Assembly (NCBI RefSeq): GCF_006861825.1 | Contig: NZ_VDGI01000019.1 | Coordinates: forward strand, 6,013-70,012 | Reading direction: 5' to 3' | From: Psychrobacillus vulpis | Lineage (GTDB): Bacteria > Bacillota > Bacilli > Bacillales_A > Planococcaceae | DNA: 64,000 nt | Notes under the pieces: generated by a model | Databases searched by the model: none | The model's input: only the letters and a program-made list of their open reading frames with translations | Told to the model about the DNA's origin: nothing | In this document: positions 9,079 through 17,935 of the stretch, piece after piece | Layout of the letters: each line of letters begins with the position of its first letter | How positions within the stretch are numbered: the stretch's first letter is position 1 | Made by a program: the position numbers and the translations under genes

Positions 9079-10860
9079 ATGAACAGAGAAAAGTTTAAAA
9101 ATTGGATGGATGATAATTTAAATTGTAAAGAAATAACACGAAAAAAATATTTTGATGCTATAAATATAGTATCTAATGAGATGTCAGATTGGGGTCTGGA
9201 TAAAGTAGATATATATTCACTTAATGATCCTGAGTTTATCGATAAAGTGATGTCATCAATTGGTTTTATTGAGAAAAATCGACGAGGTAATCAGATGTAT
9301 AGTGCAGCATTGAATCATTATAAACAGTTTTTAGCTACAGATGTAAGTGAGGGAGAAAGTACAGTGACTGTAAATAATATTGAAGATGTAGTTCTAATCA
9401 AAATCAATAAAACTTATAAAGAAAACATGACTCCAGAAGAGCTTTATCATGCGACAAGTGTTAGCTGGGTTGCTAGCTTTAAAAAGACTGAAACAAGAGA
9501 TTTAAAGTATTATTGTCCAGTCTATCAGAATAAGATTATTGAAGTATATGATTTCTTAGGATATGAAGAAGAAATGCCGAGAAGAGAACCACCACGATAT
9601 ATTTTACAAGGGCGGGTAACATCAGAGGAGTTAAGAAGTAAATTAGTCAGTTTAGATGTAGGAGATTTACATAAAGGAAGTGGAAATCCTATAAAATATA
9701 CAAGTTTAAAGACTCTATTAGATATAAAAGAATACGTAGAGATTCCTTCAGAAGATGAAGTAGTATTGATAGAAACGTTGGGTGACGTTGATTTAATTGA
9801 TCACATCTATTCCTTCATAACATCCAAAGGTTTCAACTACTCCCTTTCCAATATCAAAAATCTCTACCTATCCCTACGTAGTAAACCATTCGTTATTATC
9901 TCAGGCATTTCTGGTACAGGGAAGACCAAGATTGCGCAGTTGTTTGCTGAGAGTATTGAGGCGACAGAGGACAATGGGCAGTTTAAGTTGATACCTGTGA
10001 GGCCGGACTGGAGTGATAGTTCGGAATTATTAGGCTATGTGGATTTGAAGGGTGAATTTCAGAGAGGTCCACTGACAGAGATGGTTGAGCATGCGATGGA
10101 TCATCCAAATCTGCCACATTTCGTTCTTCTAGATGAGATGAATTTAGCACGGGTAGAATATTATTTTAGTGATGTATTAAGTGTGATGGAAAGTCGTAAA
10201 AGAGATGGCGACAAGATAACTTCTTCGCTACTCTTAGATGGGAAGTATACGGGTCGTGAGATAAAGTTGCCTGAAAATCTTTATATTATTGGTACGGTGA
10301 ATATGGATGAAACAACGCATCCTTTTAGTAAAAAGGTGCTGGACCGTGCAAATACGATTGAGTTTAATGACATTTATCTAGATCGTTTTGATTTCTTAGA
10401 GAGTCATGAAGAGGTGGAAGCGCAACGGATTTCAAATGAGCAGCTAGAGCCAAGTTTTATTTCACTAAAAGATGTTTGGATGAAGCAAAAACCTTTAGTG
10501 GAAAAAGTGTCGCAAAAATTAGCGGATATTAATAAATATTTAGAATCGATTAATGCGCACGTTGGTTATCGTGTGCGGGATGAGATTTGCTTTTATATGG
10601 TACATAACGAAAATGCGGAATTATTAGAGGAACACGAAGCATTTGATTTTTGTGTGATGCAAAAGATTTTACCGCGAATTACAGGTAGTGATGGGCGAAT
10701 TGATCAATTGTTAGAGAATTTATTTACCTATATGACAGGTGTACCATACGATGCTGACAGTGTTCAAGAATCTAGAGAATACCCTCGTAGTGCAAAAAAA
10801 GTTGCAGAAATGTTAAGGAGGTATCATACGGATGGCTTCACGTCTTTCTGGATTTCCTAA
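9079..10860 (+). CDS. McrB-like AAA+ GTPase of a restriction system
   Basis: This 593-aa protein is the NTP-driven motor subunit of a McrBC-type restriction complex. Walker A GISGTGKT lies at 276-283, Walker B LLDEMN at 350-355, and the McrB signature (TVNMDETTHPFSKKVLDRA) at 406-424. The N-terminal 270 residues hold an integrase-like helical start (about 1-90) and a globular region at about 120-215 (ELYHATSVSW ... RYILQGRV), which I infer to be the DNA- or modified-base-reading part, as in other McrB-type proteins. ATG 9079 follows GAGGTG. Its 3' end overlaps the mcrC-like gene by 29 bp, so the two are translationally coupled. The family normally hydrolyses GTP; nucleotide preference here is inferred. 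Confidence 0.88.
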   Translation: MNREKFKNWMDDNLNCKEITRKKYFDAINIVSNEMSDWGLDKVDIYSLNDPEFIDKVMSSIGFIEKNRRGNQMYSAALNHYKQFLATDVSEGESTVTVNNIEDVVLIKINKTYKENMTPEELYHATSVSWVASFKKTETRDLKYYCPVYQNKIIEVYDFLGYEEEMPRREPPRYILQGRVTSEELRSKLVSLDVGDLHKGSGNPIKYTSLKTLLDIKEYVEIPSEDEVVLIETLGDVDLIDHIYSFITSKGFNYSLSNIKNLYLSLRSKPFVIISGISGTGKTKIAQLFAESIEATEDNGQFKLIPVRPDWSDSSELLGYVDLKGEFQRGPLTEMVEHAMDHPNLPHFVLLDEMNLARVEYYFSDVLSVMESRKRDGDKITSSLLLDGKYTGREIKLPENLYIIGTVNMDETTHPFSKKVLDRANTIEFNDIYLDRFDFLESHEEVEAQRISNEQLEPSFISLKDVWMKQKPLVEKVSQKLADINKYLESINAHVGYRVRDEICFYMVHNENAELLEEHEAFDFCVMQKILPRITGSDGRIDQLLENLFTYMTGVPYDADSVQESREYPRSAKKVAEMLRRYHTDGFTSFWIS

Positions 10861-13276
10861 AGACAAAGAGTTGGTGGTCATCGAAACGGCTGATTTAACA
10901 TGTATTATAAAGGGATCTGCTGAGCATCCCCAATATAATAAGCTGCAACAACATATGTCTTTCAAAGTAGAAGACTATATGCAATTTCGGTGTCGTGCAG
11001 AGAATATAGAGGATGTACACGTATATGATGTGTTGACGGGGAAGATGTTGCCCTATGCAGAACAACAATTTGTCCCTATATTCTTTGAAAATGGATGTTA
11101 TGAAGTCATTATTCTACCTAAGACAGATGAGCAGCTAACATTTTATCATGAATATCCGGAATTCCGTGAAGCGGTTAGTAAAATCTCAAGAAGAGACATT
11201 TTAACAGGTACATTGCATTTTCGAAATGAAGTAGGGTTAACTTCTTTTGAGATTCGAGGGAATCATAATCGTCGGTTAGTAGATGTTGTGTTAGAAATTT
11301 TTCCGACGAAGCTAGATTATAAAAGAGATTACAAAGTATTGTTGGATGAAGTGAATGAAGAGATTTATAATTTAGCCTATCATTTTATTAAGCGAACGTA
11401 TTTGCAAGGGAGTGCCAAGATTTATAAAGAGCCCTCGCTAGCGGAGTTTTATAGATTGATTGATCTTCATTTTGAGCAGTATATGAGGGCGTTAGATCGA
11501 GTGGAGAAAGTTTCACATCATCAATTGATTAAGAGCTACGTTGAAGTGCGAGGCAATCAATTAAGAAGACAAGATCAAAAGTCTTTAGCATACATGCGAA
11601 AGAATGCGGTGAAGTTTGTTGATGTTCCGAATGGTATATCAATAGGTAGTAGAACAGTTATGCCCACTAAAGGATTGCTAATGAAAAAAGAACATACGGC
11701 TGATACCCATGAAAATCGCTATGTGAAATGGACAATGCTACGTATTGTGACACGCTTGAAAGATTTGAAGCGGGTGATAGAAAGTTCTTATACATGGGGC
11801 TATAGCAAAGTAGATAACGAGCTACAAGGTAAGTTAGAATCGATGATTGAACAAACTGAAAAACGACAGAAGAATGTATTTTGGCGAGAAATAGGGAAGC
11901 TGGATCGTTCTGTGATGAGTCTTGTATTGCAAATGGCACCAGGTTATCGAGACGTGCTACAAGTGTACACAACGATTAGCAAAAGTATTGTGTTGCAAGG
12001 CGAGATTTATAAAATGTCTATTAAGGATATTGCGACGTTATATGAATACTGGACATTTTTGAAGTTAGGTCAACTATTAGCCAAGAAGTGTAGACAAGTG
12101 AGTCAAGACATTGTAAAGGTGAATACAGAAGGGTTATTTGTTAATTTAGATAAGTCACGAACAGCCGAACGAAAGTATGTTCATCCTGTTACAGGAGAAG
12201 AAATTACCCTGAAATATCAATTTGATACAACGAGTAATCGAGTGCCTACTGTACAACAAAAACCAGACTCGATGCTGAGTATTGGAAAGAACGGTAAAGA
12301 CTATCAATACCAGTATATTTTTGATGCCAAATATCGACTAGACCTTGAAACATACAGTGTGCCAGGACCGATGCAAGATGATATTAATACGATGCATCGT
12401 TACCGGGATTCTATTGTAGTAAATTCGGAAGGTCGCTATGAACGCACAGCATTCGGTGCTTATGTGTTATTCCCTTGGCATGAGGAGAGAGAATATGAGC
12501 AGCATCCACTCTATCGTAGTATAGAAAGTGTCAATATAGGAGCCTTACCATTTTTACCGAATGCGACTACTCTAGTAGATCAGTTCATCGATAGTTTATT
12601 GAATAAAAGCCCTGAGCAGCTCCAACAAGAGGGTATATTACCTAAAGGTGCAATGGAACCTATCGATTTGTATTCAACTGACTATGTACTGAATTGTGTT
12701 GTGAATGAAGATGAACAGATGCAATCGCTATTAATGGAGCGGATATATAAAATGCGAATTGCTGATGTACAAGCGGGATGGCAACGTATTCGATTTATCG
12801 CTATTTACGAAGAGCTAAAATGGCAAATAAGCTACTTTGCTGAGGTCGTGAGGGTTGATATTGAGGGTGATTATATTCACTTCAAAGTAAGTAGTTGGCA
12901 ACCAAAAGCGATTGCAGGTAACGGTTATCAAATCAATAATCATGCGACATTCTATACCAATTATTTTTTCCAAGCCAATACGCTGGTAGATTTACATTCA
13001 AAATCAGAAGAAGAATTTACTCTTTGGAAAATAGTCAATCGTATTTCAAATAATGTTCAAGTGAATTTGGATCATGAATATGTAGATCAAGCGAACAAGA
13101 TAGTATCTTTTACATTTGAAAAATTTGTATTGGAAATTCACCCTAACTTAGGGGAACTTTGGTTTACCGGTGACGATTTTAAAGAAATCATGCAGATGGC
13201 GTTGATTCGAGAAAATGAATCGTATATTTTTAAGCGTATGATTGAGTTGATATATCCAAGTTATAGTGTGAAATAA
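10832..13276 (+). CDS. McrC-like nuclease subunit (DUF2357, PD-(D/E)XK)
   Basis: This 814-aa protein pairs with the McrB-like motor and supplies DNA cleavage. A long N-terminal DUF2357-like region is followed by the nuclease core, with PD479 in QKPDSMLSI and FDAKY at 497-501, giving the pattern PD-x18-D-A-K500. ATG 10832 lies inside the end of the mcrB-like gene, ten bases after AAGGAGG, which fixes the start. It is much longer than classical E. coli McrC (about 350 aa) and resembles the DUF2357 proteins of BsuMI and LlaJI-type systems. With the divergent methylase this suggests an NTP-dependent restriction enzyme blocked by methylation, not one that targets methylated DNA; that is an inference from gene content. 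Confidence 0.85.
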   Translation: MASRLSGFPKDKELVVIETADLTCIIKGSAEHPQYNKLQQHMSFKVEDYMQFRCRAENIEDVHVYDVLTGKMLPYAEQQFVPIFFENGCYEVIILPKTDEQLTFYHEYPEFREAVSKISRRDILTGTLHFRNEVGLTSFEIRGNHNRRLVDVVLEIFPTKLDYKRDYKVLLDEVNEEIYNLAYHFIKRTYLQGSAKIYKEPSLAEFYRLIDLHFEQYMRALDRVEKVSHHQLIKSYVEVRGNQLRRQDQKSLAYMRKNAVKFVDVPNGISIGSRTVMPTKGLLMKKEHTADTHENRYVKWTMLRIVTRLKDLKRVIESSYTWGYSKVDNELQGKLESMIEQTEKRQKNVFWREIGKLDRSVMSLVLQMAPGYRDVLQVYTTISKSIVLQGEIYKMSIKDIATLYEYWTFLKLGQLLAKKCRQVSQDIVKVNTEGLFVNLDKSRTAERKYVHPVTGEEITLKYQFDTTSNRVPTVQQKPDSMLSIGKNGKDYQYQYIFDAKYRLDLETYSVPGPMQDDINTMHRYRDSIVVNSEGRYERTAFGAYVLFPWHEEREYEQHPLYRSIESVNIGALPFLPNATTLVDQFIDSLLNKSPEQLQQEGILPKGAMEPIDLYSTDYVLNCVVNEDEQMQSLLMERIYKMRIADVQAGWQRIRFIAIYEELKWQISYFAEVVRVDIEGDYIHFKVSSWQPKAIAGNGYQINNHATFYTNYFFQANTLVDLHSKSEEEFTLWKIVNRISNNVQVNLDHEYVDQANKIVSFTFEKFVLEIHPNLGELWFTGDDFKEIMQMALIRENESYIFKRMIELIYPSYSVK

Positions 13277-13297
13277 GGAGTCAATAGAGAAGGATGA

Positions 13298-13628
13298 AGG
13301 GTACCGATCTATGATGCGATTCTGACTTTTTCGAGTAACCGAAATAGACCTACTTGGGAGTGTAAAGAAAACCACGAAAAGACTTTTTTTGAACTACATT
13401 AAGGGTTTTGGAATACAATTTAATACAAAAACAAATGAACTATGGAACGACCAGAACAAATTATAAGGACAATTAATAATCCGTCATCCGAAGACTATGA
13501 ATATACACTACTTTCCTTTATTGGTTATTCAAGAAACTAGATCAGATGCTGTTCAGATTGTCCTTGCAAATGATCTTAATAAAGGAATTTCAGCAAAATT
13601 AAGAACCTCATTAGAAACTATAAAATAA
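13298..13628 (+). pseudogene. second decayed reading frame of the island
   Basis: Protein-like stretches can be read with intervening stops: VPIYDAILTFSSNRNRPTWE up to about 13400, then (after TAA, TAA, TGA) MERPEQIIRTINNPSSEDYE from 13442, then after a frameshift LVIQETRSDAVQIVLANDLN ending in TAA at 13628. The pieces together look like one inactivated gene of 100 residues or more. I cannot name it. It fills most of the gap between the mcrC-like gene and the riboswitch. Confidence 0.45.
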
Positions 13629-13723
13629 AAGTTTTGCATTAGTCAGAAAAATAGCAGTGGATAATGTCTATTTGACGTTTTCGAAAGTATTCTATATCAT
13701 GTATAAGTACCCGAACATAATCG

Positions 13724-13760
13724 GGAGAGGTTCATAGCTAATACCCTCTATAAAAAACTA
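13724..13760 (+). ncRNA. preQ1-I riboswitch controlling queF
   Basis: The AGAGGTTC stem, the AGCTA loop, the ACCCTCT closing strand and the A-rich tail TATAAAAAACTA match the preQ1-I aptamer in order and spacing. The terminator at 13778-13807 follows at once, so the expected mode is preQ1-induced premature termination ahead of queF. Confidence 0.92.
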
Positions 13761-13777
13761 TGGATACATGACTTTTC

Positions 13778-13807
13778 GCCATGTCCATATTTGGACGTGG
13801 CTTTTTT
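13778..13807 (+). terminator. terminator of the first preQ1 riboswitch
   Basis: GCCATGTCCA and TGGACGTGGC form a 10-bp stem followed by TTTTTT. It sits 17 bases after the aptamer and 87 bases before the queF start. Confidence 0.85.
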
Positions 13808-13894
13808 GTTTTTATCCTATATGTTTGCAATAGAATGGTTGGAGTTGCCTCTTTAGAAAAGTGTTGGGAAACATTTTATTAGGAGGTTTTTATT

Positions 13895-14395
13895 ATGTCT
13901 GGAAGAAGCCAAGAAGAAGGTTTAAAGGATTTGACATTGTTAGGTAATCAGGGGACTCAATACTCATTTGAGTATGCACCAGAGGTATTGGAGTCGGTAG
14001 ATAGTCTTCATACCAATCGAGATTATTTCGTAAAATTTAATTGTCCGGAGTTCACTAGTTTGTGCCCAATTACACAACAGCCTGATTTTGCAACGATGTA
14101 TATATCGTACATACCGGATAAAAAAATTGTAGAGAGTAAATCACTAAAATTATATTTATTCAGTTTTAGAAATCATGGTGATTTCCATGAAGATTGCGTC
14201 AACATCATTATGAACGATTTAATCAAATTACTTGATCCAAGATATATTGAAGTTTGGGGAAAATTCACACCACGTGGCGGAATTTCCATTGATCCATGGT
14301 GTAACTATGGTAGACCAGGTACTAAATACGAAGAGATTGCAAACTATCGTTTGATGAACCATGATCTTTACCCAGAGAAAATAGATAATCGATAA
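13895..14395 (+). CDS. queF: NADPH-dependent 7-cyano-7-deazaguanine (preQ0) reductase
   Basis: QueF reduces preQ0 to preQ1, the last step before insertion into tRNA in queuosine synthesis. The 166-aa protein is the short, single-domain form found in Bacillus. The nucleophilic Cys lies in [13 protein letters not shown] and the NADPH-binding ESKSLK motif is present (VESKSLKLY), followed by [13 protein letters not shown] with the substrate-contacting His/Glu. ATG 13895 follows AGGAGG. It has its own preQ1-I riboswitch upstream, and a second riboswitch follows directly, so it forms a separate transcription unit from queCDE. Confidence 0.95.
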   Translation: MSGRSQEEGLKDLTLLGNQGTQYSFEYAPEVLESVDSLHTNRDYFVKFNCPEFTSLCPITQQPDFATMYISYIPDKKIVESKSLKLYLFSFRNHGDFHEDCVNIIMNDLIKLLDPRYIEVWGKFTPRGGISIDPWCNYGRPGTKYEEIANYRLMNHDLYPEKIDNR

Positions 14396-14425
14396 ACAAA
14401 GAATTGAATAGTCTGCATTATGAAG

Positions 14426-14460
14426 GAAGAGGTTTTTAGCTACCCTCTTAAAAAAACTAA
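14426..14460 (+). ncRNA. second preQ1-I riboswitch, controlling queCDE and transporter
   Basis: GAAGAGG, TTTTTAGCTA, CCCTCTT and the AAAAAAACTAA tail repeat the preQ1-I architecture of 13724-13760 with a shorter loop. It lies in the gap between queF and queC and is followed by its own terminator hairpin. Confidence 0.88.
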
Positions 14461-14467
14461 GAAGAAC

Positions 14468-14495
14468 ACAGCATTCTTTTTAGGGTGCTGTTTTC
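14468..14495 (+). terminator. terminator of the second preQ1 riboswitch
   Basis: ACAGCA and TGCTGT, extended by wobble pairs, form a short stem followed by TTTTCT, placed 7 bases after the aptamer and ahead of the queC ribosome binding site. Confidence 0.65.
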
Positions 14496-14518
14496 TCGTA
14501 ATAAGGGAGTTTTTACAG

Positions 14519-15178
14519 ATGAAGCAGGAAAAAGCAATCATTGTGTTTAGCGGAGGTCAGGACAGCACCACCTGTCTGTTCTGGGCAAAAGAACGTTTTA
14601 AAGAGATTGAGGCAGTTACTTTTGATTATGGTCAAAGGCATAGTCTTGAAATTGAATGTGCGAAAGAGATAACAGAGGAGCTCGGTATTAAGCATCACAT
14701 TCTGGATATGTCCCTTCTGAATCAGCTTGCACCTAATGCATTGACTCGAGATGACATAGAGGTGGAAGAAGGAGAAGAAGGCGAGCTGCCGTCGACTTTT
14801 GTGCCTGGCCGGAATCTGCTCTTTCTTTCATTTGCTGGAGTTTTAGCGAGCCAAGTAGGAGCCAAGCATATCGTGACTGGAGTTTGTGAAACAGATTTTA
14901 GCGGATATCCAGATTGCCGAGATATTTTTGTTAAATCTTTGAACGTAACGCTGAACTTATCAATGGACGATACCTTTGTCATTGATACACCGCTGATGTG
15001 GCTAAACAAGGCACAAACATGGGAGCTTGCTGATCAACTCGGCGCACTTGAGTTTGTTCGGGAAAGAACGTTGACCTGCTATAACGGTGTAATTGCAGAT
15101 GGCTGTGGTGAATGCCCGGCGTGTAAGCTTCGAAAAAAAGGGCTTGATGAGTATTTAAGTTTCAAGAAGGAGTCCTAA
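14519..15178 (+). CDS. queC: 7-cyano-7-deazaguanine (preQ0) synthase
   Basis: QueC converts 7-carboxy-7-deazaguanine to preQ0 with ATP and ammonia. The 219-aa protein has the PP-loop SGGQDSTT at 11-18 and a C-terminal zinc cluster ([11 protein letters not shown]). The frame is open back to 14420, but that upstream part is the riboswitch; ATG 14519, preceded by AAGGGAG, gives the normal family length and N-terminus. It is followed by queD after 3 bases and then queE, one operon under the second preQ1 riboswitch. Confidence 0.95.
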   Translation: MKQEKAIIVFSGGQDSTTCLFWAKERFKEIEAVTFDYGQRHSLEIECAKEITEELGIKHHILDMSLLNQLAPNALTRDDIEVEEGEEGELPSTFVPGRNLLFLSFAGVLASQVGAKHIVTGVCETDFSGYPDCRDIFVKSLNVTLNLSMDDTFVIDTPLMWLNKAQTWELADQLGALEFVRERTLTCYNGVIADGCGECPACKLRKKGLDEYLSFKKES

Positions 15179-15181
15179 GAC

Positions 15182-15655
15182 ATGTCTGATTTTAGAATTG
15201 TTGATAAGCTCCAAAAAATAGATGAAGATATTCAAAGCAGTCAATTAAAGTATCATTCAAAGCGTGTTCTCGTGAGCAAGGAATTTACCTTCGATGCTGC
15301 CCATCATTTACATAATTATGAGGGGAAATGTAAAAATCTGCATGGTCATACGTATCGTGCCGTATTAGGGGTGAGTGGATACACGGATGAACGCGGTTTG
15401 ATGATTGATTTTGGCGATATAAAAGAAATTTGGAAACAAGAAATAGAGATTTATTTAGACCATCGTTATTTAAATGAAACGCTTCCATCGATGAATACGA
15501 CTGCAGAGAACATTGTAGTCTGGATTTACGAAAAGTTGGCTGAAGCCTTGATTGATGAACAACAATATAATGGGGCGCGTGTAGAATTTATCAGGCTGTA
15601 TGAAACTCCGACAAGCTATGCCGAAGCAAGACGGGAGTGGATGGAAGTTGAGTAA
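15182..15655 (+). CDS. queD: 6-carboxy-5,6,7,8-tetrahydropterin synthase
   Basis: QueD turns dihydroneopterin triphosphate into 6-carboxytetrahydropterin, the first committed step of queuosine synthesis. The 157-aa protein has the zinc histidines (AAHHLH and NLHGHTY) and the catalytic Cys of GKCKNLHGH, plus the LDHRYLNE segment of the 6-pyruvoyltetrahydropterin-synthase fold. ATG 15182 lies three bases after the queC stop, with the AAGGAG ribosome binding site inside the end of queC. Its 3' end overlaps queE by 8 bp. Confidence 0.95.
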   Translation: MSDFRIVDKLQKIDEDIQSSQLKYHSKRVLVSKEFTFDAAHHLHNYEGKCKNLHGHTYRAVLGVSGYTDERGLMIDFGDIKEIWKQEIEIYLDHRYLNETLPSMNTTAENIVVWIYEKLAEALIDEQQYNGARVEFIRLYETPTSYAEARREWMEVE

Positions 15656-16376
15656 AGTACCTGTTATGGAGATTTTTGGACCGACGATTCAAGGTGAGGG
15701 AATGGTAGTGGGCCAGAAAACAATGTTTGTACGGACTGCAGGCTGTGACTATTCCTGTACCTGGTGTGATTCATCTTTTACATGGGATGGAAGCGGCAAG
15801 CATCTGATTGTCCAAATGACTGCAGAAGAGATTTGGTCTGAGTTGAAACGTCTTGGAGGTAATGGTTTTTCATTTGTCACGATTTCGGGTGGAAATCCGG
15901 TACTCCTTCGAAATTTGGAAGCACTCATTGCAATTTTAAAAGAAAATGAGATAAAAATCGGAGTGGAGACACAGGGGAGCAAATGGCAGGAATGGCTGTA
16001 TGATATCGATGAACTGACAATATCACCAAAGCCTCCGAGTTCCGGAATGACCACTGACTTTTCGGTGCTCACTAATATCTTCGAAAAACTTAATAATCGA
16101 AACAGCGAGCAGCATACATCTCTCAAAATAGTCGTTTTCAATCAAGAGGATTATGAGTATGCCAAGCAAGTTCACCTTCGATACCCGACGATTCCTTTTT
16201 ATCTCCAGGTAGGTAATGATGACATCACGACGACTGACAATCCGCGGCTGATCCATCATTTATTGGAAAAGTACGAAGCCCTAATCGACAAGGTGATTGC
16301 GGATGATGAATTAAGAGATGTCAAAGTTTTGCCACAGCTACATGCCCTGGTTTGGGGAAATAAAAGAGGTGTATAG
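15648..16376 (+). CDS. queE: 7-carboxy-7-deazaguanine synthase (radical SAM)
   Basis: QueE rearranges 6-carboxytetrahydropterin to 7-carboxy-7-deazaguanine with a [4Fe-4S] cluster and SAM. The Fe-S cysteines are in CDYSCTWCDS, and IFGPTIQGEG and TISGGNP are diagnostic. A longer frame opens at 15600, but TTG 15648 (SKVPVMEIFG...) gives 242 aa, matching the usual length and N-terminus, with GGGAG upstream; the start therefore overlaps the end of queD. The order C-D-E is as in Bacillus subtilis, except that queF has moved upstream. Confidence 0.93.
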   Translation: MSKVPVMEIFGPTIQGEGMVVGQKTMFVRTAGCDYSCTWCDSSFTWDGSGKHLIVQMTAEEIWSELKRLGGNGFSFVTISGGNPVLLRNLEALIAILKENEIKIGVETQGSKWQEWLYDIDELTISPKPPSSGMTTDFSVLTNIFEKLNNRNSEQHTSLKIVVFNQEDYEYAKQVHLRYPTIPFYLQVGNDDITTTDNPRLIHHLLEKYEALIDKVIADDELRDVKVLPQLHALVWGNKRGV

Positions 16377-16422
16377 TGGGCAACCACAAAACTAAATCTA
16401 AATTTACTTGAGGAGTAACAAC

Positions 16423-16962
16423 ATGAGAATATTATTCTATTTATTATCTATTGTCACCGCTAACGTGGTAACGGCAGCATTTGCACCATTACAGCTTGGA
16501 ATGTTTATCGTTCCTATGGGAACTTTTCTGATCGGAGCGACCTTTATTTTCCGAGATCTTGTGCAAAATAAATACGGAAGAGCAAAGACATATTTATTTA
16601 TTATTACAGCTTTAGCCTTATCCGCATTCGTTTCATTCATGCTTGGGGATACGCTGTTGATAGTGGTGGCATCGGCTCTTTCATTTGTTGTCGCTGAAAC
16701 AGCTGATACAGAAATCTATACTAGATTGAAACTCCCAATGGCTTGGCGTGTATTTTACAGCGGAATTGTTGGAGGATTTCTAGATTCTGTTATTTTCGTT
16801 GTAATTGGCTTGAGTCCACTTGGTGCCAATTTTCTACCTTGGGAAGCTGTACCATTCGCTATTATAGGACAAATTATCGTGAAAACTATCATTCAAATGT
16901 TCGGTGCCCTGATTTTGAATCAAGCTCGTCTAATGAAGGAAAAACGCCTTATTTCAGAATAA
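16423..16962 (+). CDS. VUT/YhhQ-family queuosine precursor transporter
   Basis: This 179-aa integral membrane protein has about six hydrophobic segments. The FIFRDLVQNKYGR motif after the second segment and the VAETADTEIYTRLK motif are characteristic of the DUF165/VUT family, whose E. coli member YhhQ imports preQ0/preQ1. It is the last gene after queCDE, so it likely brings in preQ0 or preQ1 and shares the second preQ1 riboswitch; substrate is inferred from family and context. ATG 16423 follows GAGGAG; a TTG at 16408 overlaps that site and is rejected. Confidence 0.88.
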   Translation: MRILFYLLSIVTANVVTAAFAPLQLGMFIVPMGTFLIGATFIFRDLVQNKYGRAKTYLFIITALALSAFVSFMLGDTLLIVVASALSFVVAETADTEIYTRLKLPMAWRVFYSGIVGGFLDSVIFVVIGLSPLGANFLPWEAVPFAIIGQIIVKTIIQMFGALILNQARLMKEKRLISE

Positions 16963-16977
16963 TTCTATGAAAGGGGG

Positions 16978-17042
16978 GCAGCATTTCCATTCTGAGTTAC
17001 TATCCATATGAGCTAATATGGAAGGAGGAAGGAAATGTTGCT
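16978..17042 (+). other. two-stem RNA structure after the que operon
   Basis: GCAGCATTTCC (16978) pairs with GGAAATGTTGC (ending 17041), enclosing a second hairpin CCATAT-gagcta-ATATGG. An interrupted T tract (CTATAACTTTTTC) follows. It may be the operon terminator or a small structured RNA. The rest of the gap to 17204 shows no gene. Confidence 0.4.
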
Positions 17043-17203
17043 ATAACTTTTTCGAAGTATTAGTAGTTATGATAAGTTTCGAAATTAAATTTAGATAATC
17101 CTTTTAGATTATGCCCAATCATATAACCCCATAATATTCTTACACACACAATTAAAAAGTATTAAAATATCTATTACCTTTAAATCATGACCAATTTTCT
17201 AAG

Positions 17204-17659
17204 TTATTGCCATTTTAATTGACCAGGGGTATGTTCATTCCAAACACCGAATCCTTCTGAATGCTTTTTATCTAGAAACATTGGTAATCTTTCTATCATT
17301 CCCTTTGCAAGATTAAGTCTCGATAACTCCTCTTTTTTTACCCAAAATATACTACCTTCATCAGTTTTATCTAGCAATTCTCCGCTAAACACTTCTGTTC
17401 TATAATTAAAAACAAAAAATTTTTCACCAGTTTCATTATTAAACCAATGAATAACTCCACATGGTTCTAAATTAGAAATCGTTAATCCTGTTTCCTCTTT
17501 TACTTCTCTGATAGTGGAATCGATTAGAATTTCCCCATCCTCCACGTGTCCTCCAGGAAATGAAATGCCTTTCCAAGATTTAATTCTATCTTGAACTAGA
17601 ACTTTATTATTTTCTTTATCATAAACCATACACATATTTGTTAATTTAACCTTAGACAC
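17204..17659 (-). CDS. NUDIX hydrolase (MutT/8-oxo-dGTPase-like)
   Basis: This 151-aa NUDIX-domain protein cleaves a nucleoside diphosphate linked to another moiety. The full Nudix box is present: GGHVEDGE, then seven residues, then REVKEETGL. The N-terminus (KLTNMCMVYDKENNKVLVQD) resembles YtkD/MutT-type proteins annotated as 8-oxo-dGTP diphosphatase, but the substrate cannot be told. The frame is open to 17692; GTG 17659, preceded by AAGGGGGA, is the likely start. It stands alone between the que operon and glpP. Confidence 0.88.
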   Translation of the reverse strand: MSKVKLTNMCMVYDKENNKVLVQDRIKSWKGISFPGGHVEDGEILIDSTIREVKEETGLTISNLEPCGVIHWFNNETGEKFFVFNYRTEVFSGELLDKTDEGSIFWVKKEELSRLNLAKGMIERLPMFLDKKHSEGFGVWNEHTPGQLKWQ

Positions 17660-17935
17660 AAAAAAATCCCCCTTAATGTTTCTAAACGCCACTTATTGCT
17701 AAACTGCCCCTTTAAGTGCTTGAATTGCTTGTTCATTTAATTGCACAGGTACCCTCTTTTCTGTCGATTCTACCATTACTTTAACTGATAAAAAAAGAAG
17801 TGAAACCATTTTTGTTAGGGGAATTTTGTGGAAGAATATACAAAAAATCACCTGTATGCTCTATAGTAGGGAAGGATACCATCTGTAAAGGCTTTGCATA
17901 TCAATAAAAAGTATGTCATAGGAAGGAAAAGAAAT

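Noticed and set aside
5560-13276. Classical Type IV McrBC system cutting methylated DNA
   Set aside because: The adjacent cytosine methylase would make the host DNA a target; a methylation-protected BsuMI/LlaJI-like system fits better, although a methylase of non-target specificity cannot be excluded.
14420-14518. N-terminal extension of QueC by 33 codons
   Set aside because: This stretch is the preQ1-I riboswitch and its terminator; ATG 14519 has a proper ribosome binding site and gives the family length.
17698-17775. Short minus-strand frame (MVESTEKRVPVQLNEQAIQA...)
   Set aside because: Readable as protein but 25 codons with no ribosome binding site and no recognisable relative; may be a relic but not supportable.
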